Source: Paracoccaceae bacterium (lineage in GTDB: Bacteria > Pseudomonadota > Alphaproteobacteria > Rhodobacterales > Rhodobacteraceae). Taken from it: 64,000 nt of DNA. The DNA lies in the NCBI GenBank assembly GCA_028285485.1, contig JANQPC010000054.1, positions 88,418 through 152,417 on the forward strand, read 5' to 3'. Position 1 is the stretch's first letter; the number at the start of each line of letters is the position of its first letter. The position numbers were made by a program, and so were the translations under genes. Positions 50,956-61,366 of this stretch are shown piece after piece. The notes below the pieces were generated by a model. The model made no database searches. It saw only the letters and a program-made list of their open reading frames with translations, and was not told where the DNA came from.

Positions 50956-52875
50956 ATGGCCAAAGTCATCGGTATCGACCTTGGAACCACCAATAGCTGC
51001 GTTGCAATCATGGATGGCTCGCAGCCCCGCGTGATCGAAAACGCCGAGGGCGCGCGCACCACCCCATCCATCGTGGCGTTTACCGACACCGAGCGCCTTG
51101 TCGGCCAGCCCGCAAAGCGCCAAGCGGTGACGAACCCCGAGAACACGGTTTTCGCCGTGAAACGCCTGATCGGGCGCCGGGTGGACGATGCCGAGGTCAC
51201 GAAAGACAAGAAGATCGTTCCCTACAACATCGTGGACGGCGGCAATGGCGATGCCTGGGTTGAGGCCGGCGGCGAAAAGTACAGCCCGAGCCAGATTTCG
51301 GCTTTCATCCTGCAAAAGATGAAGGAAACCGCCGAAAGCTACCTTGGCGAAACCGTGGAACAGGCGGTGATCACCGTTCCGGCCTACTTCAACGACGCCC
51401 AGCGGCAGGCCACGAAGGATGCCGGCAAGATCGCGGGCCTTGAAGTGCTGCGTATCATCAACGAACCCACCGCGGCGGCGCTTGCCTACGGGCTCGACAA
51501 AAAAGAAACGAAGACGATCGCCGTTTACGATCTGGGCGGCGGCACCTTCGATATCACGATCCTTGAGATCGACGATGGCCTCTTCGAGGTGAAATCCACC
51601 AACGGGGATACGTTCCTCGGCGGTGAAGATTTCGATATGCGGATCGTCAACTACCTCGCCGACGAGTTCAAAAAAGAGCATGGCACGGATCTGACGGGCG
51701 ATAAGATGGCCCTTCAGCGCCTGAAGGAAGCGGCCGAGAAGGCGAAGATCGAGCTTTCGAGCTCCAGCCAGACCGAGATCAACCAGCCCTTCATCTCGAT
51801 GGACAAGAACTCGGGCCAGCCTTTGCACATGGTGATGAAGCTCACCCGGGCGAAGCTGGAATCGCTCGTTTCCGATCTCATCAAGAAATCGATCAAGCCC
51901 TGCCAGGCCGCGCTCAAGGATGCGGGCCTGTCCACCTCGGATATCGATGAGGTGGTGCTTGTGGGCGGGATGACCCGGATGCCGAAGGTGATCGAAGAGG
52001 TCACCAAGTTCTTCGGCAAAGAGCCGCATAAGGGTGTGAACCCCGATGAGGTTGTGGCGATGGGCGCCGCGATCCAGGCGGGCGTGCTTCAGGGCGACGT
52101 GAAAGACGTGGTTCTGCTTGATGTGACGCCGCTTTCGCTTGGGATCGAAACGCTGGGCGGTGTGTTCACCCGGCTGATCGACCGCAACACCACGATCCCC
52201 ACGAAGAAGGGCCAGATCTTCTCCACCGCCGAGGATAATCAGAACGCGGTGACGATCCGCGTGTTCCAGGGCGAACGCGAGATGGCTTCGGACAACAAGC
52301 TTCTGGGCCAGTTCAACCTTGAAGAAATCCCGCCCGCGCCGCGCGGCATGCCCCAGATCGAGGTGACCTTCGATATTGATGCCAATGGCATCGTATCGGT
52401 CTCCGCAAAGGATAAGGGCACCGGCAAGGAACAGAAGATCACGATCCAGGCCTCGGGCGGCCTTTCGGATGACGAGATCGATCAGATGGTGCGCGATGCC
52501 GAGGCCAATGCCGAGGCCGATAAGGAGCGCCGCGAACTGGTTGAGGCCAAGAACCAGGCCGAAAGCCTGATCCACTCCACCGAGAAATCGCTTGAGGATC
52601 ATGGCGACAAGGTTGATCCCGCCACCGTGGAGGCGATCGAACTGGCTGTGGCCGCGCTTAAGGACGAGCTTGAGAAAGACGATGCGGGCAAGATCAAATC
52701 CGGCATCCAGAACGTGACCGAGGCCGCGATGAAGCTTGGCGAGGCCATCTACAAGGCGGAGCAGGAGAAGTCCGGCGAGGCCGAGCCCGAGGGCGACGAT
52801 GCGCCCCGCGGTGTGGATGACGATATCGTTGACGCCGATTTCGAAGATCTCGACGACGACAAGCGCGCCTCCTAA
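50956..52875 (+). CDS. dnaK: Chaperone protein DnaK (Hsp70)
   Basis: ATP-dependent Hsp70 chaperone that works with DnaJ and GrpE. The 639-residue protein (ATG 50956 with AAGAGGA upstream) has [17 protein letters not shown], the ATPase motifs [16 protein letters not shown] and [12 protein letters not shown], the linker [19 protein letters not shown] and a substrate-binding domain. The C-terminus ends with an acidic stretch [10 protein letters not shown]. Followed by dnaJ after 72 bp. Confidence 0.98.
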   Translation: MAKVIGIDLGTTNSCVAIMDGSQPRVIENAEGARTTPSIVAFTDTERLVGQPAKRQAVTNPENTVFAVKRLIGRRVDDAEVTKDKKIVPYNIVDGGNGDAWVEAGGEKYSPSQISAFILQKMKETAESYLGETVEQAVITVPAYFNDAQRQATKDAGKIAGLEVLRIINEPTAAALAYGLDKKETKTIAVYDLGGGTFDITILEIDDGLFEVKSTNGDTFLGGEDFDMRIVNYLADEFKKEHGTDLTGDKMALQRLKEAAEKAKIELSSSSQTEINQPFISMDKNSGQPLHMVMKLTRAKLESLVSDLIKKSIKPCQAALKDAGLSTSDIDEVVLVGGMTRMPKVIEEVTKFFGKEPHKGVNPDEVVAMGAAIQAGVLQGDVKDVVLLDVTPLSLGIETLGGVFTRLIDRNTTIPTKKGQIFSTAEDNQNAVTIRVFQGEREMASDNKLLGQFNLEEIPPAPRGMPQIEVTFDIDANGIVSVSAKDKGTGKEQKITIQASGGLSDDEIDQMVRDAEANAEADKERRELVEAKNQAESLIHSTEKSLEDHGDKVDPATVEAIELAVAALKDELEKDDAGKIKSGIQNVTEAAMKLGEAIYKAEQEKSGEAEPEGDDAPRGVDDDIVDADFEDLDDDKRAS

Positions 52876-52894
52876 GGCGCTTTGCGGATGCGTT

Positions 52895-52922
52895 GGGCCG
52901 GCCCGTTCAAATGGGCCGGCCC
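52895..52922 (+). terminator. Strong hairpin between dnaK and dnaJ
   Basis: GGGCCGGCCC at 52895-52904 and again at 52913-52922, separated by 8 bases. Each copy is itself a palindrome, so the two pair perfectly. With the dnaJ start only 25 bp downstream and no U-run, it is more likely an attenuator or RNA-processing element that makes dnaK more abundant than dnaJ than a full stop. Confidence 0.6.
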
Positions 52923-52947
52923 CCGCGTTCCCGGTTAGGTGAATACC

Positions 52948-54090
52948 ATGGCAAAGCGCGATTATTACGAGGTTCTGGGGGTCTCAAAAGGCGCGAGCGC
53001 CGATGAGATCAAGAAGGCCTATCGCTCCAAGGCCAAAGCACTTCATCCCGACAGGAACGCCGACAACCCAAACGCCGAGGCCGAGTTCAAGGAAGCGAAC
53101 GAAGCCTATGAGATCCTCAAGGATGCCGAGAAGAAGGCAGCCTATGATCGCTTCGGCCACGCCGCCTTCGAAGGCGGCATGGGCGGGCGCGGCGGCGGGG
53201 GCCAATATGGCAGCGGCGATTTTGCCAGCGCCTTTTCCGATGTGTTCGACGATCTCTTCGGCGATTTCATGGGCGGGCGCGGCGGCGGGCGGCAGCGAGC
53301 CTCGCGGGGATCGGACCTGCGCTATAACCTGCGCGTCACGCTGGAAGAAGCGTATCAGGGCCTGAACAAAACGATCCGCGTGCCCACCTCGGTTGGGTGC
53401 GACACGTGCTCTGGCACCGGATCGGAAGCGGGCGCAGAGCCCACGACCTGCCCTACCTGCGGCGGCATGGGCAAGGTGCGCGCACAGCAGGGCTTCTTCA
53501 CGGTGGAGCGCACCTGCCCCACCTGTTCCGGCATGGGCCAGATCATCAAGAACCCGTGCAAAACCTGCGGCGGCGCGGGGCGGGTGGAGAAGGATCGCTC
53601 TTTGTCAGTGAACATCCCCGCCGGTGTGGAAACCGGCACCCGCATCCGGCTTGCCGGTGAAGGCGAGGCGGGGCTGCGCGGCGGGCCCACCGGCGATCTT
53701 TACATCTTCATCGAGGTTGAGGAACACCCGCTTTTCCAGCGCGATGGCCATCACCTTTATTGCCGGGTGCCGGTGAGCGTGGCGACCGCGGCGCTGGGGG
53801 GCGATATCGAAGTGCCCACCATCGAGGGCGGGCGGAGCCGCGTGAAAGTGCCCGCAGGCAGCCAGGCCGGCAAACAGATGCGGTTGCGCAGCAAGGGCAT
53901 GCCGATGCTGCGCGGGGGGGCGCCGGGCGATATGTATATCGAGCTTGCAGTTGAAACCCCGGTGAACCTGACCGCCCGGCAAAAGGAACTGCTGCGCGAG
54001 TTCGAGGAACTCAGCAAGACCGATACGAACCCCGAAAGCTCCAGCTTCTTTTCGGCCGTGAAGCATTTCTGGGATTCCATGAAGGGGTGA
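52948..54090 (+). CDS. dnaJ: Chaperone protein DnaJ (Hsp40)
   Basis: Co-chaperone that delivers clients to DnaK. The 380-residue protein (ATG 52948) has a J domain with the HPD motif ([10 protein letters not shown]), a Gly/Phe-rich stretch ([19 protein letters not shown]), four zinc repeats ([32 protein letters not shown]) and the C-terminal client-binding beta domains. An AGGTG site lies before the ATG. Confidence 0.97.
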   Translation: MAKRDYYEVLGVSKGASADEIKKAYRSKAKALHPDRNADNPNAEAEFKEANEAYEILKDAEKKAAYDRFGHAAFEGGMGGRGGGGQYGSGDFASAFSDVFDDLFGDFMGGRGGGRQRASRGSDLRYNLRVTLEEAYQGLNKTIRVPTSVGCDTCSGTGSEAGAEPTTCPTCGGMGKVRAQQGFFTVERTCPTCSGMGQIIKNPCKTCGGAGRVEKDRSLSVNIPAGVETGTRIRLAGEGEAGLRGGPTGDLYIFIEVEEHPLFQRDGHHLYCRVPVSVATAALGGDIEVPTIEGGRSRVKVPAGSQAGKQMRLRSKGMPMLRGGAPGDMYIELAVETPVNLTARQKELLREFEELSKTDTNPESSSFFSAVKHFWDSMKG

Positions 54091-54133
54091 GACGTTAGCC
54101 TTTCGTTAACCATCGCGCGCCACGCTGCGCGCG

Positions 54134-54859
54134 ATGACCCAGGCCGCCCCTACGCTGTTCGATCTGCCCGCCCCCAAGGCGCCGGAACCTTCTTACCTGC
54201 GCGACCACCGCAAGCGCCTGCGCGAGCGGTTTCTGAAGGGCGGCGCGGCGGCGATGCCGGATTACGAGATGCTGGAGCTTGTGCTCTTCCGCGCGATCCG
54301 GCGGCGCGATGTGAAACCTGTTGCCCGCCGGTTGATCGAAGGCTTCGGCAGCTTTGCCGCGGTGCTTTCGGCGCCGGTGGACCGGCTTGCCGAGGTTGAG
54401 GGCGTGGGCCCCGCGGTGGCGGCAGAGCTCAAGATCGTTGAAGCGGCCGCGCACCGGCTTGCGCAATCACGGGTGCTGGGCCGGCCCGTTGTATCAAGCT
54501 GGGATGCGCTTCTGGCCTATTGCCGCACCGCAATGGCGCATCGGGAGACCGAGCAGTTCCGCGTGCTCTACCTCGATGTGAAGAACGCCGTGATCGCGGA
54601 TGAGGAACAGGGTGCGGGAACCGTTAATCACGTGCCCGTCTACCCCCGCGAAGTGCTGAAACGTGCGCTGGAAGTGAATGCCAGCGCGCTTATCCTCGTA
54701 CACAACCATCCTTCGGGCGACACCACGCCTTCGGAGGCCGATATCGCAGTAACCCGGCAGATCCAGACAGGGGCGGAGGCGCTTTCCATCGCGCTGCACG
54801 ATCACCTGATCATCGGGGGAACGGGCGCGCTTTCGCTGCGGGCGGAGGGGTTTCTCTAG
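54134..54859 (+). CDS. radC: RadC-like JAB/MPN-domain protein
   Basis: A 241-residue protein with an N-terminal helix-hairpin-helix part (SYLRDHRKRLRERFLKGG; LAEVEGVGPAVAAELKIVE) and a C-terminal JAB domain with metal-site LILVHNHPSGDTTPSEADI. The name radC is traditional; a direct repair role is doubtful in E. coli. It starts 43 bp after dnaJ and overlaps the convergent next gene by 4 bp. Confidence 0.92.
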   Translation: MTQAAPTLFDLPAPKAPEPSYLRDHRKRLRERFLKGGAAAMPDYEMLELVLFRAIRRRDVKPVARRLIEGFGSFAAVLSAPVDRLAEVEGVGPAVAAELKIVEAAAHRLAQSRVLGRPVVSSWDALLAYCRTAMAHRETEQFRVLYLDVKNAVIADEEQGAGTVNHVPVYPREVLKRALEVNASALILVHNHPSGDTTPSEADIAVTRQIQTGAEALSIALHDHLIIGGTGALSLRAEGFL

Positions 54860-56424
54860 GGCGGGGTGGGCCGGAGCCAGGTTTCCACCCGGCGGTTCAC
54901 AAAGCGGCCCCAGGCATCTTCATCGCAGGCCATGGGCATGGTCTCGCCAAACCCCTCGGCAGCAATGGATACCGTTTCCAGCGCGGCGCGATCGGTGGCT
55001 TCGATCACCGCATCGCGCACCGCCTCCGCGCGGCGAAGCGAGAGGCCGCGATTGCTGCGCGGATCGCCCTGCCCATCGCTGAATCCGGCAAAAAGGATCG
55101 TGCGGCCTTCGAAGGCCCCGTCTGCGATGGCGCCCGCCAGAAGCGCTACATTGGCGCGGGATTGCGCATCAAGCTCCGCGCCACCTTCGGCAAAACGGAA
55201 CGTCAGGGTAGAGCGGCGCCCGCCTTCAAGCGCGCCCACGAGGCGCCGCAGATCGCGGGCGCCCACCTCGGCGCCCGTGTTGAGCACCGCCTTGGCAAGA
55301 CGGTCGCCCTGAAAGGCCAGCGGGATCTCGGCCAGGAGTTGCTCCACGAACCCGGCTTCGCGAATCGCGCGCTGGGCGTCGGTGGTTTTGAGATAGGCCA
55401 GAAACGCGCGCGCCACCGGCGGCTGGCGGCGGGCGGGGGTGTAGACGAAATGCGGGGCGGTAAGTGGATAATCTTCTGTTTTCAGCGTGTTACGGCTTGC
55501 CCACGCCTGATGCCCGCATTGCCCGAGGATCGGCAGCGCGCGGGCATTGCCACGCTCGGAAAAGGTTGTGATCCCGATGGCAAAAGGATCGGCGGCCACC
55601 GCATCGGCCAGATCCGCGGGGCTGCGATGCAGGATCGCATTGGGCGAGATGGTGAGGCCCCGCGGCGCGAGCACCCGGCGCGCGAAAGTTTCGCTGAGGC
55701 CCGCTGCGGGCGTGCGGGCATGCACGGTGACGGGGCCGAGCGGCGCGCCAAGCGCGGCCCAATCGGAGGTTTCGCCGGAGAAAAGCGCGGCGAGATCCTC
55801 GATTGAAATCGAGGTCAGCGGGTTTTCAAGCGCAACGATCGGCACCAGCGCATCGAGCGCCACGATACCGCTGCGCTCGGGGCGGCCAAGATCGCCGAGC
55901 CCGGCCTCAAGCGCGAGGCCCCGTTCCCGCGCCGTGATCTCGCGAAAGGAAAGCGCGATATCGGCCTGTTCGGCGAGAAGATCGGCGAAGCCCTCGTCAG
56001 AGCTGGTTACGCGGAAGCGCACCTCGGCGGCGGGTAGGCTTTCTGAGCCCTCCAGCAGGTATGTGAAGTGAGTGGCATCCTCCTCACGCCGGGTGATGCG
56101 ATAGCCCTCGCGTTCGGCGAATGCTTCAAGGAGCGCGGGCATCAGCACCGCGCCGGATTCCGCAGCGCCCGAAATCATGAAATCCGAGACATAATCTTCG
56201 GGCCCCGGGCAGCCCTCGCCCGCGCAGGTGACCTCTGAACCAGCTACCGAAAGCACGCCATAGATCGTATCGATCCGGTAGATTTCCCCATCAAACCCAA
56301 GGATTTCGCCCTCAAGCACCAGCCCGCCGCTGCGGGAGGTCAGCGTTGCAGGCTCCGCCGCGGCGGGGAAGCCTGCAAGTATCACAGTTGCTGCGGCGCC
56401 GAGCGCCACCAGAAACCTGTGCAT
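54856..56424 (-). CDS. PstS-like substrate-binding domain fused to an OmpA-type peptidoglycan-binding domain
   Basis: A 522-residue secreted protein with a signal peptide (cleavage near FPAAAEP). Residues 85-365 or so resemble phosphate-type periplasmic binding proteins: AESGAVLMPALLEAFAEREG, ALVPIVALENPLTSISIEDL, LAALFSGETSDWAALGAPLG and QRAIREAGFVEQ. The C-terminal 130 residues are an OmpA-like domain (ILFAGFSDGQGDPRSNRGLS; LRRAEAVRDAVIEATDR). The fusion suggests a binding protein tethered to peptidoglycan. No transporter genes lie nearby, so transport is not supported. It starts 19 bp after the neighbouring unknown gene. Confidence 0.8.
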   Translation of the reverse strand: MHRFLVALGAAATVILAGFPAAAEPATLTSRSGGLVLEGEILGFDGEIYRIDTIYGVLSVAGSEVTCAGEGCPGPEDYVSDFMISGAAESGAVLMPALLEAFAEREGYRITRREEDATHFTYLLEGSESLPAAEVRFRVTSSDEGFADLLAEQADIALSFREITARERGLALEAGLGDLGRPERSGIVALDALVPIVALENPLTSISIEDLAALFSGETSDWAALGAPLGPVTVHARTPAAGLSETFARRVLAPRGLTISPNAILHRSPADLADAVAADPFAIGITTFSERGNARALPILGQCGHQAWASRNTLKTEDYPLTAPHFVYTPARRQPPVARAFLAYLKTTDAQRAIREAGFVEQLLAEIPLAFQGDRLAKAVLNTGAEVGARDLRRLVGALEGGRRSTLTFRFAEGGAELDAQSRANVALLAGAIADGAFEGRTILFAGFSDGQGDPRSNRGLSLRRAEAVRDAVIEATDRAALETVSIAAEGFGETMPMACDEDAWGRFVNRRVETWLRPTPP

Positions 56425-56443
56425 CGATGGGTTCGCCTGGCGC

Positions 56444-57379
56444 CTAGTTCGCGGCGATCTTCAGGTCTTGCAGGATGTTTTTCAATACCAGGGTCTCGCC
56501 CACAGCCTCGCAGCCCGGCATATCCACCACAACCTCGATACGGCGGAGCCCGCCGCCCTTGCGGGTTTGCAGCGCCTCGGCATTGAGGCTGCGGCCGCAA
56601 TTGGCCTCTGTCACCTCGGCTTCCACGTGAAGGCGCACCACGCCATCGCGGCGCGTGGTGCGGGAGGGGAAAGAGTAGATCTCGGCGCGCTGCGCCTCGG
56701 GCGTGCCAAGCTGGGTGAGAAACCCACCGAAGGCCCGCACGGCGCGCATCGGGGCTTTGGGGTCTTGCGGGGAAACATGGCCTGACGTTCCGGGCCGCGC
56801 CCCGAATTCAAGCGCGTGAACCGAGAGCGCCGCGGCCCTTTCCATCTGCAGCGCCACGCGATCGAAATGGTTGGCATCGGGCACCATCACGAAGGCAGTC
56901 AGGGCCTCGCTATCCTCAAATGTCACGGTAAATTCGGCGGCTGCCGCGATGGCGGGCACCGCGACGCTGAGCGTTCCGTCTGCGCCAACAGCTTCCTCGA
57001 AGGTAAGCCCTCCGTGGGAGATTGTGACAGTGCGCCCCGCATCGCAGGTGGCGGCCAGCGCAAGCTCCACAAGCGCGCCTGGCCGCAATTCGGTGTGAAG
57101 GGCCCGGCCACAGGTGCTGCCGGCATCCGCGGTTTCATCGGTGGTCACGGCGGCGGGCATTGCCGAGATCGCCTGCTGCTCGTCAGGATCAAGCGTGCGG
57201 CGCACGGCTTCGAGCAGCGAGTGCGCTTCGACCAGACCGGCATCGGCGGTGGCAGCGGGTTGCGTGTTCGGGGCGGCGCCGGGGGTGCCGGAGCCCAATT
57301 GCGCGACATGGCCAATACCCACGGCGGCGGCACAACACAGGGCCGCATAGATCGCCTGCCGTTTCCGGTGAGGTTCCAT
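56444..57379 (-). CDS. Unknown secreted or membrane-anchored protein between secA and the OmpA fusion
   Basis: A 311-residue protein with an N-terminal hydrophobic segment (AIYAALCCAAAVGIGHVAQL), so it is either exported or anchored. Most of the rest is beta-rich: ELRPGALVELALAATCDAGR, TVTISHGGLTFEEAV, LRRIEVVVDMPGCEAVGE. I recognise no enzyme motif. Similar proteins beside secA in this bacterial group are sometimes labelled 'translocase' without evidence. Only 19 bp separate it from the substrate-binding/OmpA gene downstream, so the two may work together in the envelope. Confidence 0.7.
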   Translation of the reverse strand: MEPHRKRQAIYAALCCAAAVGIGHVAQLGSGTPGAAPNTQPAATADAGLVEAHSLLEAVRRTLDPDEQQAISAMPAAVTTDETADAGSTCGRALHTELRPGALVELALAATCDAGRTVTISHGGLTFEEAVGADGTLSVAVPAIAAAAEFTVTFEDSEALTAFVMVPDANHFDRVALQMERAAALSVHALEFGARPGTSGHVSPQDPKAPMRAVRAFGGFLTQLGTPEAQRAEIYSFPSRTTRRDGVVRLHVEAEVTEANCGRSLNAEALQTRKGGGLRRIEVVVDMPGCEAVGETLVLKNILQDLKIAAN

Positions 57380-57484
57380 CGTTCATCCCGTCCCAAGTCG
57401 CGGCGACTGTGGCGGGAAAATTCGTCATCGTTTTGGCGGAATGGTTAGCAGTTGGTTTACGAAAGGGGTGTCTTTGCGCGCCTG

Positions 57485-57507
57485 TATCTTGCGCCCATCG
57501 CAAGATA
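57485..57507. promoter_or_regulatory. Perfect palindrome TATCTTGCG-CCCAT-CGCAAGATA downstream of secA
   Basis: Nine-bp arms with a 5-base loop in the 200-bp gap between secA and the next gene, both read on the minus strand. It lies 73 bp after the secA stop and 106 bp before the next start. It could be an intrinsic terminator without a U-run, or an operator for the downstream gene. Confidence 0.45.
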
Positions 57508-57579
57508 TGGGGCCGTGCGAGACCAGCGCCCCAAGGCGCCGCCCCCAATTCGCCATGATCGCGGCCCTTGCGCGCCGGA

Positions 57580-60333
57580 TCAGGCGAGTCGCCCGTGGCA
57601 GTGCTTGAACTTCTTGCCCGATCCGCAGGGGCAGGGATCGTTCCGCCCGGGGTTGCCCCAGGTCGACCGATCGTTTTCGTCAAATCCTTCGATGGCCGGG
57701 CCGGGCTGGCCACGGGCCACCGATCCGGTTGCGGCCCCTGCCGCCGCGCCTGCCGCAGCACCGGCAGCGCCCGCTCCGGCGGCCGCCGCGGCCTGCTGGA
57801 TCGCGGCTTGCTGCGCCTCAATCTGCTGGCGCATTGCGGCTTCTTCCTCGGCCGTCATCGGCCGGATCTTGGAGAGGCGTTCGCTTACCTCTTCGCGCAG
57901 CCCGTCCAGCAGCCCTTCGAAGAGCTGGAAGGCTTCGGATTTGTATTCGTTCAGCGGGTCGCGCTGGGCATAGCCGCGAAAGCCGATGACCGAGCGCAGG
58001 TGTTCCAGCGTCAGCAGATGTTCGCGCCACTTGCTGTCAATCGTGTTGAGCAGCATCTGCTTTTCGATGTTGCGCATCGTTTCGGGCCCGAACTGGGCGG
58101 CCTTTGCGGCCATGAATTCGTTCGAAGCCTGATAGAGGCGCTCGCGCACATCGGCATCGTCCACGCCTTCCTCATCGGCCCACTCCACCACAGGCACATC
58201 GAGCCCCAGCTTTTCAGTCAGATCCGCCTTTAGCGCCTCGGTTTCCCACTGATCGGCGTAGCTTTTCGGCGGCATGTAGGTATCCACCAGATCATCGATC
58301 ACCTGGTGGCGCATATCCTCGGCGATCTCGGCCACATCTTCGGCCTCCATGATCTCGCGCCGCTGGGAGAAGATCACCTTCCGCTGTTCGTTCATCACAT
58401 CGTCGAACTTCAGAAGCTGCTTGCGGATATCGAAGTTGCGGCCCTCGACCTTGGCCTGCGCTTTTTCGAGGGACTTGTTGACCCAGGGGTGAACGATGGC
58501 CTCGCCATCCTTCATGCCGAGACTGGAGAGCACCTTATCGAGCCGTTCGGAGCCGAAGATCCGCATCAGATCGTCTTCGAGCGACAGGAAGAAGACAGAA
58601 CGGCCCGGATCCCCCTGCCGCCCCGACCGGCCGCGAAGCTGGTTATCGATCCGGCGGCTTTCGTGGCGCTCGGTGGCCAGAACGAATAGCCCGCCGGCCG
58701 TTTTTACCGCATCTTCGTCAGAGGCATGCTCTGCCTCGATCTTCGCGCGCACTTCATCGGGGTTTGCTTCGGGATTGGCGGCGATGGCTTCCATCACCTT
58801 GAATTCGACATTGCCGCCAAGCTTAATGTCTGTTCCCCGGCCCGCCATGTTGGTGGCAATCGTCACCGCGCCGAGCTTTCCGGCATCGGCCACGATCTGG
58901 GCCTCCTGCTCATGCTGGCGGGCATTCAGAACGTTATGGCCGATGCCCTGCTGATCGAGCATCTTCGAGAGCGCTTCGGATTTCTCGATCGAAGTAGTGC
59001 CCACGAGCACGGGCTGGTTCTTATCGTTGGCCTTCTTGATCTCGCCCACGATGGCTTCGAACTTCTCGCGCGCGGTGCGGTAGACCTGATCGTGCTGATC
59101 CTCGCGCGCGACCGGCAGGTTGGTGGGCACTTCCACCACGCCCAGACCGTAGATCTGCATGAATTCATCGGCCTCGGTGGCTGCCGTGCCTGTCATCCCC
59201 GCAAGCTTGTCGTAAAGCCGGAAGTAGTTCTGGAAGGTTACCGAAGCGAGAGTCACGTTTTCAGGCTGGATATCCACGCCCTCTTTCGCCTCGATCGCCT
59301 GGTGCAGCCCGTCTGACAGCCGCCGCCCCGGCATCATGCGCCCGGTGAATTCATCGATCAGAACCACCTCGCCATCGCGGACGATGTATTCCTTATCTTT
59401 CTGGAACAGCTTGTGCGCACGCAGGCCCTGGTTGACGTGGTGCACGATGGTCGTGGATTCCGGATCGTAGAGCGTTTGATCCTCGGGCAGAATCCCCGCC
59501 TCGTGCAGCCGGTGTTCGAGAAACTCGTTGCCCTCGTCGGTATAGGTGACGTTGCGGGTTTTCTCATCGAGTTCGAAGTGATCGTCCTGCACCTCGGGAA
59601 TGATCGTATCGATTGTCTTGTAAAGTTCGGATCGATCCTGGCTTGGGCCAGAGATGATCAGCGGGGTGCGCGCCTCGTCGATCAGGATTGAATCGACCTC
59701 ATCGACAATGGCGAAGTAGTGATCGCGCTGGCGCATGCGCGAAAGCTCGGGCTCCATGTTATCGCGCAGGTAATCGAAGCCGAGCTCGTTGTTCGTGGCA
59801 TAGGTGATATCGGCCTGGTAGGCGCCGCGCTTCTCATCATCGGGCTGGCGGGGGTAGACAACGCCGGTTGTCATCCCAAGCGCAGAATACACCTTGCCCA
59901 TCCATTCCGCATCGCGCTTGGCGAGGTAGTCGTTGACGGTGACGATATGCACGCCGCGGCCGGTCAGCGCGTTGAGATAGGCGGGGAAAGTGGCGACAAG
60001 GGTTTTGCCCTCGCCCGTCTTCATCTCGGAGATATTGCCCTGGTGGAGAAACATACCGCCCACAAGCTGCACATCGAAGGCGCGCAGGCCCAGTGCGCGG
60101 CGCGCGGCTTCCCTGCAATTGGCGAAGGCTTCGGGCAGCAGATCGTCCAGGCTTTCGCCCTCGGCGCAGCGGTGCTTCAGCTCTTCGGTTTTCGCGATAA
60201 TCCCCTCGTCGCTCAGCGCCTGAAATTCGGGTTCGAGCGCATTGATCCGGGCCACCATCGGCCGTGTGGTTTTGACCTTTCGGTCATTCTGAGTCCCAAA
60301 CACCTTTTTGGAGATGGTTCCAAATCCGAGCAT
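57580..60333 (-). CDS. secA: Protein translocase ATPase SecA
   Basis: Motor of Sec-dependent protein export. The ATG at 60333 starts [20 protein letters not shown] and gives 917 residues; a longer open frame up to 61416 runs antisense to the parvulin gene and is not real. Motifs: Walker [10 protein letters not shown] (about 103-111), DEAD-type [45 protein letters not shown] and the second nucleotide-binding domain. An Ala-rich linker leads to the C-terminal zinc site [13 protein letters not shown], which binds SecB and ribosomes. Confidence 0.97.
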   Translation of the reverse strand: MLGFGTISKKVFGTQNDRKVKTTRPMVARINALEPEFQALSDEGIIAKTEELKHRCAEGESLDDLLPEAFANCREAARRALGLRAFDVQLVGGMFLHQGNISEMKTGEGKTLVATFPAYLNALTGRGVHIVTVNDYLAKRDAEWMGKVYSALGMTTGVVYPRQPDDEKRGAYQADITYATNNELGFDYLRDNMEPELSRMRQRDHYFAIVDEVDSILIDEARTPLIISGPSQDRSELYKTIDTIIPEVQDDHFELDEKTRNVTYTDEGNEFLEHRLHEAGILPEDQTLYDPESTTIVHHVNQGLRAHKLFQKDKEYIVRDGEVVLIDEFTGRMMPGRRLSDGLHQAIEAKEGVDIQPENVTLASVTFQNYFRLYDKLAGMTGTAATEADEFMQIYGLGVVEVPTNLPVAREDQHDQVYRTAREKFEAIVGEIKKANDKNQPVLVGTTSIEKSEALSKMLDQQGIGHNVLNARQHEQEAQIVADAGKLGAVTIATNMAGRGTDIKLGGNVEFKVMEAIAANPEANPDEVRAKIEAEHASDEDAVKTAGGLFVLATERHESRRIDNQLRGRSGRQGDPGRSVFFLSLEDDLMRIFGSERLDKVLSSLGMKDGEAIVHPWVNKSLEKAQAKVEGRNFDIRKQLLKFDDVMNEQRKVIFSQRREIMEAEDVAEIAEDMRHQVIDDLVDTYMPPKSYADQWETEALKADLTEKLGLDVPVVEWADEEGVDDADVRERLYQASNEFMAAKAAQFGPETMRNIEKQMLLNTIDSKWREHLLTLEHLRSVIGFRGYAQRDPLNEYKSEAFQLFEGLLDGLREEVSERLSKIRPMTAEEEAAMRQQIEAQQAAIQQAAAAAGAGAAGAAAGAAAGAATGSVARGQPGPAIEGFDENDRSTWGNPGRNDPCPCGSGKKFKHCHGRLA

Positions 60334-60449
60334 CTTCTCAATTCGCCTCAGCGCATCTGACAGGATCGTGCGAGGGGTTGCGCTTGCCCGCGCATCCGGC
60401 CCGCCATAGAAGCAGGGGGAAGGCGGCCCCTCGTGAAGGACACACGGCG

Positions 60450-60477
60450 ATGTAAGGGGCCGCAAACAAGCTGTCAA
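60450..60477 (-). promoter_or_regulatory. Predicted sigma-70 promoter of secA
   Basis: On the minus strand, a consensus TTGACA (60472-60477), a 16-bp spacer and TTACAT (60450-60455). The leader to the secA ATG is about 110 nt. The -35 is perfect and the -10 matches four of 6 bases. Confidence 0.55.
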
Positions 60478-60516
60478 CGTCGCCCCCGTTGCGCGACAAG
60501 AAGGGAAGGTTTCTCC

Positions 60517-61362
60517 ATGCAATTCCGCACCCCCACCCTTGCCGCCGCAGCGATCGCTGTGCTGCTGGCCGCGCCTGTATTTGCGCAGGAAGAGGTGACG
60601 GCCGATACCGTGGTGGCCACGGTCAACGGCACCGATATCACGGTTGGTCACATGATCGCGCTTCGGGCCCGCCTGCCGCAGCAATATCAGCAACTGCCCG
60701 ATGATGTTCTGTTTGACGGGATCCTCGACCAGATCGTGCAGCAGGCGGTGATCGGGCAAACGCAGGAGGGCCTCAGCAAGCCCAATACGCTGACGCTTGA
60801 AAACGAACGCCGCGCGCTTCTCGCCAATCAGGTGGTGGATGAGATCGTGGCGGGGGCAACGACGGATGATGCGATCCAGGCGGCCTATGACGAAGCCTAT
60901 GGCGGCGCCGAACCTGAAATGGAGTTCAACGCTTCCCACATTCTTGTGGAGACAGAGGAAGAGGCGGCTGCGTTGGTGACCGAGCTTGAGGGCGGGGCGG
61001 ATTTCGCCACGCTGGCGCGGGAAAACTCCACCGGGCCTTCGGGGCCTAACGGGGGCGAACTGGGCTGGTTTGGCCCTGGCATGATGGTGCCCGAATTCGA
61101 AAACGCGGTGGTGGCGCTGGAGACTGGCCAGGTTTCGGCCCCGGTGCAAACGCAGTTCGGCTGGCATGTGATCAAGCTGAATGAAACGCGCCAGAGTGAG
61201 GCGCCTGCGCTGGAAGACGTGCGGCCGGAGCTTGAGGGCCAGGTGCAGCGCGCCGCGGTGGATGCCCGGATCGCGGAACTGACCGAGGCGGCCGAGATCA
61301 CCCGCATTGAGCCCGGTGAGATCGACCCTGCGGTTCTGCGCGAGCTTTCGATCGAAGACTAA
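60517..61362 (+). CDS. Periplasmic parvulin-type peptidyl-prolyl isomerase
   Basis: A 281-residue exported protein with a signal peptide (cleavage near APVFAQEE). The N-terminal SurA-like helical part ([20 protein letters not shown]) is followed by a rotamase domain at about 138-228: [40 protein letters not shown] and [12 protein letters not shown]. It assists folding of exported proteins. ATG at 60517. It is divergent from secA, and argJ follows within 5 bp. Confidence 0.9.
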   Translation: MQFRTPTLAAAAIAVLLAAPVFAQEEVTADTVVATVNGTDITVGHMIALRARLPQQYQQLPDDVLFDGILDQIVQQAVIGQTQEGLSKPNTLTLENERRALLANQVVDEIVAGATTDDAIQAAYDEAYGGAEPEMEFNASHILVETEEEAAALVTELEGGADFATLARENSTGPSGPNGGELGWFGPGMMVPEFENAVVALETGQVSAPVQTQFGWHVIKLNETRQSEAPALEDVRPELEGQVQRAAVDARIAELTEAAEITRIEPGEIDPAVLRELSIED

Positions 61363-61366
61363 CGCG

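Noticed and set aside
50938..52602. 554-residue minus-strand open frame
   Set aside because: Exactly opposite dnaK, a known trap because dnaK codon bias keeps the mirror frame open.
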